From positions 405,025-469,024 of the forward strand of contig JAPWKC010000002.1 of NCBI GenBank assembly GCA_028283725.1: a stretch of DNA of 64,000 nucleotides, read 5' to 3'. Each line of letters opens with the position of its first letter. The first letter of the stretch is position 1. Positions 57,896-64,000 of the stretch are shown in pieces. A program made the position numbers and the translations under genes. Under the pieces are notes generated by a model. The model ran no database searches. It was not told where the DNA came from and was given only the letters and a program-made list of their open reading frames with translations. Origin of the DNA: Neorhizobium sp. Its GTDB lineage: Bacteria > Pseudomonadota > Alphaproteobacteria > Rhizobiales > Rhizobiaceae.

Positions 57896-57927
57896 GCGTC
57901 GAGCCCTGCCACGGCTCGACGCTTTTT
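57896..57927 (+). terminator. Intrinsic terminator of the His/Pro-rich peptide gene
   Basis: A 10-bp perfect stem, GCGTCGAGCC/GGCTCGACGC, with a 7-nt loop, runs directly into TTTTT, 15 nt after the stop. Confidence 0.93.
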
Positions 57928-58133
57928 GCGCAGATTTGGCAACCACAGAATTGGACATGCCTGATCGGCTCAGGACTTGAGGCCAGGTCTCGACGTCTCA
58001 TCTGGAAGGCGACGGAGCGTTGCAAGGCAGCATCGGATATCGCCGAAAAATTCCGTCATGCGACTGTCGGCAAAATCCGTGTTCCCCTCACTTGCCGGGA
58101 AATAGTTCGTGTGCTAATGAGTGGCTTCAACAA

Positions 58134-58149
58134 ACTTAGCGCACTAAGT
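58134..58149 (+). promoter_or_regulatory. Palindromic operator of the marR-emrBA operon
   Basis: ACTTAG-CGCA-CTAAGT is a 16-bp site with perfect 6-bp arms, ending 7 nt before the marR ATG. Its size and position suit autoregulation by a MarR dimer. A related half-site (GTGCTAATGA) lies about 20 bp upstream at 58111. Confidence 0.65.
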
Positions 58150-58156
58150 AAATATC

Positions 58157-58612
58157 ATGAGCCACGATCCTGCTTCCTCCGAATTTATCGAGGCGCTGAC
58201 CAAGGTCAGCAGAAAAATCAGAACGACTTTCAATCAGCAGGCGACGGCGCAGGGTCTGACCTATCCGCGTGCCCGCGCCCTCTTCCGGCTTGCCGCAAGG
58301 CAAAACATGACGCAGAGCGAGCTTGCCTTCGAGCTTGAACTTGAGCAGGCTACCATGGTGCGTCTTCTGGATCGCATGGAGGAGCACGGCCTGATCGAAA
58401 GACGGCAGGATCCGGCTGACCGTCGTGCGAAGCTTATCTCGCTGACGGCCCATGGGGCGGAGCAGGCAGCCTTGGTGCGGCGTCTGGCCGATGAAATGCG
58501 CAGCCAGATATTCCAGGGCATCGATGTCGAGCAGCTGCGCGTCGCCATAGCCCTTCTCGATCGCGTGTCGGAAAATACGGCCAATGTGGAGATGGGGCAT
58601 GTCCCGGCGTGA
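58157..58612 (+). CDS. MarR-family repressor of an efflux operon
   Basis: A 151-residue winged-helix regulator. The recognition helix and wing are clear: MTQSELAFELELEQATMVRLLDRMEEHGLIERRQDPADRRAKLISLT. It probably represses itself and the downstream emrB/emrA-like genes until a toxic compound binds. The first gene of the operon, it overlaps the exporter gene by 14 nt. No Shine-Dalgarno is obvious; the operator lies in its place. Confidence 0.92.
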   Translation: MSHDPASSEFIEALTKVSRKIRTTFNQQATAQGLTYPRARALFRLAARQNMTQSELAFELELEQATMVRLLDRMEEHGLIERRQDPADRRAKLISLTAHGAEQAALVRRLADEMRSQIFQGIDVEQLRVAIALLDRVSENTANVEMGHVPA

Positions 58613-60332
58613 GATGACGATGGCCAGTGATGCCGGCAAGTCAGCCGATGGCTCCGCTTCGTCGGAGGATGAGGCCGCCACGTCTTCGCCGGCCGAGGCT
58701 GTGTCGGTTGATGACAAACCCGCGCCGCCACCTGCCGCGCCACCGGCCTTCGTGCCCAAGCCGCCACTGGTGGCGCTTGCCTATATCGTTGCATCTGTGA
58801 CGGCAGGCATCATGCAGGGCCTCGGCACCAGCCTGATATCGGTCAACATCGCGCAGATCGCAGGCCCGCTGGAGGCCACAACCAACGAAGCGTCATGGCT
58901 GATGGCGGCCTATCTGTTTCCCAATGCTAGTCTTGCGCTGATCCTGTTCAAGGTGCGCATGCAGTACGGCATCCGCAATTTCTGCGAGATCGCCATCATT
59001 CCCTACGTGCTCGTCAGTCTGGCCCATCTCTGGGTCAACGATCTCGGCATGTCCATCGTGCTGCGCTTTTGCGCCGGTGCCGCTGCGGCGCCGATATCCT
59101 CGATGGCGCTTCTCTATATGATCGAGATCTTTCCGCCGGAAAAGAAGCTAACCGTCGGCATCTCGCTGGCGCTGATCGGGCTTTTCATGTCTACGCCTGT
59201 GGCGGGTCTCGTTTCGCCGATGCTGCTTGATCTTCACGACCTGCAGGGCCTCTATATCTTCGAGCTCGGACTTGCGCTTGTAACGCTCTGTTTTATCTAT
59301 CTGCTGCCGCTCGCCTCGCCGCCGCGCGCGCAGGTGATCGCGCCGATGGACTATGTCAGCTACGCCTTTCTGGCGGTTTGCCTCGGTTGCCTGTCCATCG
59401 TCTTCACCATGGGGCGGCTCTACTGGTGGTTCGAGGTGGATTGGCTGGGCTGGTTGCTGGTGATAGCCATCGCCTCCGGCACCGTGATGCTGGTGATCGA
59501 GATCAACCGCAACAACAAGCTGATCGATGTCGAGTGGCTGTTTTCGCGCGAGGTGCTGCATTTCACCGGCGTTCTTCTTGTCTTCCGCATGTTGTTGACC
59601 GAGCAGTCCACCGGCGTAATCAATTTCTTCAAGCAGCTCGGGCTTTTCAATGACCAGATGGCCGGCCTCTACTGGGTCATCCTGGCGGCAACCGTGGTCT
59701 CCGGTCTTGTCTGCGCCATGGTGGTCAAGCCGGGCCGAGAGGCGGAGATCCATCTCGTCGCGCTGCTTCTGATTGCTGGCGGAACCTATATGGACAGTCA
59801 GGCGACCGTTCTCACCCGCCCGGAACAGATGTATTTAAGCCAGGCGATGCTTGCTTTCGGCAGCGGTCTTTTCCTGCCACCCGCCATGGCCGTCGGCTTC
59901 GGCGCGGCGCTCAAGAAGGGCCTGCCCTATCTCATGAGCTTCATCGCGGTGTTTCTGTTCACCCAGAAGGTCGGGGCATTTATCGGCAGTGCCATCTTCG
60001 GCACGTTCGTGACATGGCGCGAGCAATATCATTCCTCGATCCTGACCTCGCGGCTCCTGCCGACGGATCCGTTGGTCGAAGGCCGCCTGCAGCAATATAT
60101 CGCCGCCTATGCCAGGACAGGTGCCGACAGTCTGCACAACACCATCCAGGGCACCAATACTCTGGTCAAAGCGGTGCAGCAGCAGGCCTATGTCCTTGCC
60201 TATAACGATGCCTTTTTTGCCACGTTCATCGCAGCGGTCGGCGCCATCGTGCTCCTTCTTCTTCATGTCGCATGGGACAATCGCCACCGCTTCGTTCCGA
60301 CACGCAAAACGCCTGAGGCCGCTCAGGCCTAG
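58599..60332 (+). CDS. DHA2-type MFS multidrug exporter (EmrB-like)
   Basis: A 577-residue, roughly 14-helix drug:proton antiporter. A disordered Ser/Ala/Pro/Glu-rich N-terminal stretch of about 60 residues, unusually long, precedes the first helix (LVALAYIVASVTAGIMQGLG). NEASWLMAAYLFPNA replaces the DHA2 TxxWxxxAYxL motif. The start at 58599 has GGAG 7 nt upstream, inside the marR gene; ATGs at 58614 and 58620 are alternatives. With the downstream HlyD-type adaptor it should form a pump spanning the envelope with a TolC-like channel, not present here. Confidence 0.9.
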   Translation: MSRREMTMASDAGKSADGSASSEDEAATSSPAEAVSVDDKPAPPPAAPPAFVPKPPLVALAYIVASVTAGIMQGLGTSLISVNIAQIAGPLEATTNEASWLMAAYLFPNASLALILFKVRMQYGIRNFCEIAIIPYVLVSLAHLWVNDLGMSIVLRFCAGAAAAPISSMALLYMIEIFPPEKKLTVGISLALIGLFMSTPVAGLVSPMLLDLHDLQGLYIFELGLALVTLCFIYLLPLASPPRAQVIAPMDYVSYAFLAVCLGCLSIVFTMGRLYWWFEVDWLGWLLVIAIASGTVMLVIEINRNNKLIDVEWLFSREVLHFTGVLLVFRMLLTEQSTGVINFFKQLGLFNDQMAGLYWVILAATVVSGLVCAMVVKPGREAEIHLVALLLIAGGTYMDSQATVLTRPEQMYLSQAMLAFGSGLFLPPAMAVGFGAALKKGLPYLMSFIAVFLFTQKVGAFIGSAIFGTFVTWREQYHSSILTSRLLPTDPLVEGRLQQYIAAYARTGADSLHNTIQGTNTLVKAVQQQAYVLAYNDAFFATFIAAVGAIVLLLLHVAWDNRHRFVPTRKTPEAAQA

Positions 60333-60371
60333 ATTGCTTCGCCCCAAACCCCATAAGATAGACGCTCAGTC

Positions 60372-61439
60372 ATGAATTCTGTTCTTCGCTCCCTTTCTAC
60401 CTATGCCGCAGTCGTCATCGGCGTGTGCGGCATTCTCGTCGTGCTCTATGCCTGGAACCTTCCGCCGTTCCACGGATCGGTCGAAGAAACCAACGATGCC
60501 TATGTCAAAGGCAAGGTGACCCTGCTTGCACCCCAGCTTGCGGGCTACATCGTCGATGTACCGGTGCAGGACTATCAGCGGGTCAAGAAGGGCGACCTGA
60601 TCGTCCAGATCGACGACCGGATCTACAGGCAGAAGCTGGAACAGGCGAAAGCAACGCTGGAATCCGCCGAAGCTTCGCTCGACAATTCGGAGCAGAGCCG
60701 CAAGTCGGCCGAGGCCAAGATCAATTCCGCCAAAGCCGCGGTCGAAAGCGCCAATGCGGCGTTCGAATCCGCCCGCACGACATTCGAGCGGACGACATCG
60801 CTGCTGAAGAGCAATGTCTCGACGCAGAGCGAGTTCGAAAAGGATCGTGCCGCCTATGATCAGGCGCAGGCGACCGTTCATCAGCAGGAAGCTGCCGAAC
60901 TGGTTTCGGAACAGGACCTGAATACGATCGTCGTCAACCGCCGCTCTCTTGAAGCGACTGTCGAAAGTGCAAAGGCGTCCGTCGCTCTTGCCGATATCGA
61001 TCTTCAAAACACCCGCGTGACGGCGCCGCAGGATGGCACGCTCGGGGAGGTTACCGGTCGCATCGGTCAATATCTCTCGATCGGCACGCAGATCGGGTCG
61101 CTGGTACCGAACGACGTCTGGGTCGTTGCAAATTTCAAGGAAGGTCAGCTGGATGGCATGGCGACAGGGCAGACGGTGGCCTTCACCGTCGATGCGCTTG
61201 GCCACCGCCGCTACACCGGTACGATCGAGCGCTTTGCGCCGGCCACCGGCTCCGAGTTTTCGGTCATCAAATCGGACAATGCCACCGGCAACTTTACCAA
61301 AGTGGCCCAGCGCATTCCGGTCCGCATCGCGATCGATCCCAATCAACCGCTGATCGAAAAGCTCGTACCCGGCATGTCGGTCGTTGCAAGAGTTGATCTT
61401 GCGCAGGGAAGTCCAGCGGCATCGTCCGCTGGAAAATGA
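60372..61439 (+). CDS. HlyD/EmrA-type membrane fusion protein
   Basis: A 355-residue periplasmic adaptor: one N-terminal membrane helix (about residues 11-29), a split biotinyl-lipoyl domain (VEETNDAYVKGKVTLLAPQL and VTAPQDGTLGEV), a long Ala/Glu/Ser-rich coiled coil (about 85-195) and a beta-barrel end. It links the MFS exporter to an outer-membrane channel. It starts 39 nt after the exporter gene. Confidence 0.93.
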   Translation: MNSVLRSLSTYAAVVIGVCGILVVLYAWNLPPFHGSVEETNDAYVKGKVTLLAPQLAGYIVDVPVQDYQRVKKGDLIVQIDDRIYRQKLEQAKATLESAEASLDNSEQSRKSAEAKINSAKAAVESANAAFESARTTFERTTSLLKSNVSTQSEFEKDRAAYDQAQATVHQQEAAELVSEQDLNTIVVNRRSLEATVESAKASVALADIDLQNTRVTAPQDGTLGEVTGRIGQYLSIGTQIGSLVPNDVWVVANFKEGQLDGMATGQTVAFTVDALGHRRYTGTIERFAPATGSEFSVIKSDNATGNFTKVAQRIPVRIAIDPNQPLIEKLVPGMSVVARVDLAQGSPAASSAGK

Positions 61440-61525
61440 GGGGAGGGCCTAGGCGCCCTTCCATTCGGCTCCGACGCTGCGGAGCCTCCTGTAGAGGTGC
61501 GATGGACGGGGCGTTGCGACCCCGT

Positions 61526-62656
61526 TCAGCGCTCTGCCATCCAGTCATGCCAGTCGTCGGCGCTGCCGTGGAATACGTTGAGGTCGATCTTGCCCTCGAC
61601 GCCTTGCGACAGGCCGGAGCCGGAATACTGCCAGAACAGCCATTTGCGGCCCGGATAGGTCTTGGTCGGATGTGCTGCCACGGAGCGCAGCCAGAACGGA
61701 TAGTTCAGAAGCTCGCCTTCGAGGTTGTCGCGATAGAAATCAGGGGCCGTATAGATGATCGGCCGCTTGCCGTAGTGGCGCTCGACCTTGTCGAGAAACA
61801 CTTTCATTTTTTCAAGCACGCGGGCGCGTGACATTTTGATCTTGCAGGCAGAATCGCTGTTCCATTCGACATCGATCACCGGCGGCAGCGCATCGCGTTC
61901 GCGCGGGACGTTGCGAATGAACCAGTCCGCCTGTTCGCCGGCCGTCCGGCACCAGTAGAAGAAGTGATAGGCGCCGCGCCGCATGCCGGCTTCCTTTGCA
62001 CCTCGCCAGTTCGCCATGAACATCGGGTCGGTGTGGTCGCCACCATCCGTTGCCTTGATATAGGCAAAGTTGGCGCCCTGGCGGCGCAGCGTCGCCCAGT
62101 CGATTTGACCCTGCCAGCGCGAGACATCCACGCCGTGAACCGCGAGCGCGCGCGGCGAGGCATGGCCGAAATTGATCGGCTTGGCGTCGCGGAAACGGTG
62201 GCTGTAGATCCGGGTGCGCTCACTTTCCGCGGGCGCGAGCGATGGGCGCATCGAGGGCAGCGCCACCGGCGTAATGCCTGCGGGCTCCGGGTGTGGCGCA
62301 ACGAGCGAGGCGACAGGTCTGTTGGAGGGGACCGGCATCCCGACGTTCCGGTCGATGGCCCCGAACGCGGACGCATCGGGCCCCGGTCCCTGCCAGGCGA
62401 GGATGTCCTGATGCTGCTGACGATCTGCAGCCGTCGCGGCGGCCGGCAATCGTCCCGGAGGCATGGCGATCTCTTGCCGGGGCAGAGAAGACCCAGTCAT
62501 CGCCATCTGGGGCGATGCGGGTGAGGGCGCAATGCGCCCGGTCTTCACCGAGGCCGGAGGTGTCGGCGTGATCGAAGCGGTTTCTATACCGCCCGACGAG
62601 CAACCGGCCGCGGCAAGACAGGTGGAGACAACAAAAAAGACAGCCGAAACACGCAT
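61526..62656 (-). CDS. GH25 muramidase (lysozyme), exported
   Basis: A 376-residue protein. A signal segment ends in AAAGCSSGG, a possible though non-classical lipobox; about 140 residues of Pro/Ala-rich linker follow; then the GH25 domain, which opens with VHGVDVSRWQGQIDW and holds the catalytic PVIDVEWN (DxE). YHFFYWCR and PIIYTAPDFY are further family blocks. It hydrolyses the glycan backbone of peptidoglycan, probably its own cell wall. The ATG at 62656 is chosen over 62677 because it starts the signal peptide. Confidence 0.9.
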   Translation of the reverse strand: MRVSAVFFVVSTCLAAAGCSSGGIETASITPTPPASVKTGRIAPSPASPQMAMTGSSLPRQEIAMPPGRLPAAATAADRQQHQDILAWQGPGPDASAFGAIDRNVGMPVPSNRPVASLVAPHPEPAGITPVALPSMRPSLAPAESERTRIYSHRFRDAKPINFGHASPRALAVHGVDVSRWQGQIDWATLRRQGANFAYIKATDGGDHTDPMFMANWRGAKEAGMRRGAYHFFYWCRTAGEQADWFIRNVPRERDALPPVIDVEWNSDSACKIKMSRARVLEKMKVFLDKVERHYGKRPIIYTAPDFYRDNLEGELLNYPFWLRSVAAHPTKTYPGRKWLFWQYSGSGLSQGVEGKIDLNVFHGSADDWHDWMAER

Positions 62657-62848
62657 GACAACCCGTACGCAGCACACAGTCTTCGGCCAATGGGCGCCGA
62701 CGACGCAAATTCAGGGAAATTGCTAACGGGAGATTACCGGAAAATACTGAATCCAATCTTTACGCGGCGGATCTATGATCAGGTGCCTCATCGGCACGAT
62801 CGCAGCCGGCGATGGTTGTCGCCGGCCGCCCGTTATCACTGGCGCGGA

Positions 62849-64000
62849 TTACGCAGCGCGGCCGCGCCTCTGCTCCATCGATGTAGCCGCGACACGGAAG
62901 CGGGCGAGAAGTTCCGCCAGCCGGCCGCTTTCCTCCGCAAGGCCCAAGCCGGCGGCATTCATCTCTTCGACCATCGCCGCGTTCTGCTGGGTCATCTGGT
63001 CCATATGGTTGACCGACGTATTGATCTCGGACAATCCTGACGACTGCTCGCGCGCAGCAACGGCGATCGATTCCATATGGGCGTTGATGGAGCGGACGAG
63101 GTCGGCGATTTCGCGCAAGCCCCCACCGGTCTGGTTGACGAGTACCACACCCTGGCTGACCGCCGTCTCGGAATTGCCGATCAGGGCCTTGATCTCTTTT
63201 GCGGCATTGGCGGACCGCTGGGCCAGTTCACGAACTTCCTGTGCGACGACGGCAAAGCCTTTGCCGGCTTCCCCGGCGCGTGCGGCTTCCACACCGGCAT
63301 TGAGCGCAAGAAGATTGGTCTGGAAGGCGATTTCATCGATGACGCCGATGATCTGGCTGATGTGCTTCGACGCGGTTTCGATCCTGCCCATGGCATCGAC
63401 GGCGCTGGACACGATCTCGCCGGACTTGTCGGCCTTCTCGCTCGCATGGCGCACCATTTCGCGTGCCTCGCCGGCGCGCTCCGCCGTCTGACGCACATTG
63501 GTGGTCACTTCTTCCAGGGCAGCGGCGGTCTCCTCAAGCGAGGCGGCCTGTTGCTCCGTCCGCTTGGCAAGCTGGTCGGAAGCCGACGAGATCTCTTCGC
63601 TGCCGCCATTGACGTTGCGGGCGGAGCGGCTGACGCCTTCCATCGCCGAGCGCAACTGGCGGACCGACAGGTTGAAGTCGTGGCGCAGATCCTCGAACTG
63701 CTCGGAGAAGGTTTCATCGATCTCGCAGAGCATGTCGCCATCGGCAAGCCGCCGCAGCGCGCCTGCGAGACCTGATGTGGCGCGCGTCAGGCGCAGTTCC
63801 GCATCGGCTTCGGCACGCTCCTGGATTTCGATCCGCTGGCCCTCGGCATGCTGGCGGGCCCGTTCGGCCTCCGATTCGAGCGCGCGGTTGCGCAATGCCG
63901 CCTCGCGGAATACTTCGACGGCACGTGAAATATCGCCGATCTCGTCTTTTCGGCCGATGCCGTCAACGGCAACCGCAAGGTCGCCGTCCGACAGCCTGCG
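62849..64000 (-). CDS. Methyl-accepting chemotaxis protein, N-terminal part outside the window
   Basis: The last 383 residues of a chemoreceptor. The visible part opens inside a HAMP domain (LSDGDLAVAVDG, DEIGDISRAVEVF) and continues with a coiled coil and a second HAMP-like stretch (LRRLADGDMLCEID). The signalling hairpin follows, with DEIAFQTNLLALNAGVEAAR at the tip. Unlike the receptor at 25322, it ends without a WxxF tether (EQRRGRAA). The membrane and sensing domains lie beyond the right edge. Confidence 0.95.
   Translation of the reverse strand, partial: RRLSDGDLAVAVDGIGRKDEIGDISRAVEVFREAALRNRALESEAERARQHAEGQRIEIQERAEADAELRLTRATSGLAGALRRLADGDMLCEIDETFSEQFEDLRHDFNLSVRQLRSAMEGVSRSARNVNGGSEEISSASDQLAKRTEQQAASLEETAAALEEVTTNVRQTAERAGEAREMVRHASEKADKSGEIVSSAVDAMGRIETASKHISQIIGVIDEIAFQTNLLALNAGVEAARAGEAGKGFAVVAQEVRELAQRSANAAKEIKALIGNSETAVSQGVVLVNQTGGGLREIADLVRSINAHMESIAVAAREQSSGLSEINTSVNHMDQMTQQNAAMVEEMNAAGLGLAEESGRLAELLARFRVAATSMEQRRGRAA

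Overview
The window is a high-GC chromosomal stretch that reads as a Rhizobiales (Rhizobiaceae-like) alphaproteobacterium. The gene families support this: IalB-like, DUF992 and DUF1194 proteins, malate synthase G, a PobR/PobA pair, YkoF-ThiXYZ, a fused PntA, and a candidate CtrA box upstream of a second FtsI-like protein. Assignment to genus is not possible from the sequence alone. I saw no tRNA, rRNA, CRISPR array, insertion sequence or prophage. Almost all of it looks like core or metabolic chromosome.

Layout. 1-9229 is a minus-strand pentitol catabolism and uptake cluster: AraC regulator, ribose-type ABC transporter (binding protein, ATPase, permease), ribitol 2-dehydrogenase, FGGY pentulose kinase, a second SDR and an IlvD/Edd sugar-acid dehydratase cut by the window edge. 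A perfect 30-copy 9-bp tandem repeat sits between the last two. 9557-13250 carries glcB and a FetAB-type ABC exporter. 13517-16575 is the proton-translocating transhydrogenase pntAB. 16646-19962 is a TPP-riboswitch-led ykoF-thiX-thiZ-thiY operon for uptake of a thiamine precursor. 20225-27296 has a stand-alone class B penicillin-binding protein, a GNAT-like/HemK-like pair, an exported SMP-30-type lactonase and a chemoreceptor. 27979-33990 is cydABDC, encoding a short-Q-loop (CIO-like) bd oxidase with its CydDC exporter. 34333-45054 is rich in signalling genes (diguanylate cyclase, GGDEF-EAL protein, large hybrid histidine kinase) and also holds the Prc protease and an IalB-like protein. 45183-57880 is a mixed block of enzymes and small proteins: an OYE-type reductase, an aminotransferase, an HtrA-like protein lacking its catalytic triad, pobR/pobA, DUF proteins, a Pmp3 peptide, a small HD protein and an SDR. 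58134-61439 is a marR-emrB-emrA efflux operon with a palindromic operator. 61526-64000 has a GH25 muramidase and a second chemoreceptor, cut by the window edge.

Points that matter for the reader. Three genes (ribitol dehydrogenase, pntB, and less certainly the HemK-like gene) each carry what looks like one extra base in a homopolymer. Either the sequence has homopolymer errors or these genes are broken; the pattern favours errors. No clearly undescribed multi-gene system was found. The least explained items are the 30-copy repeat, the HtrA-like pseudoprotease, and the HD protein that has lost part of the (p)ppGpp-hydrolase motif.
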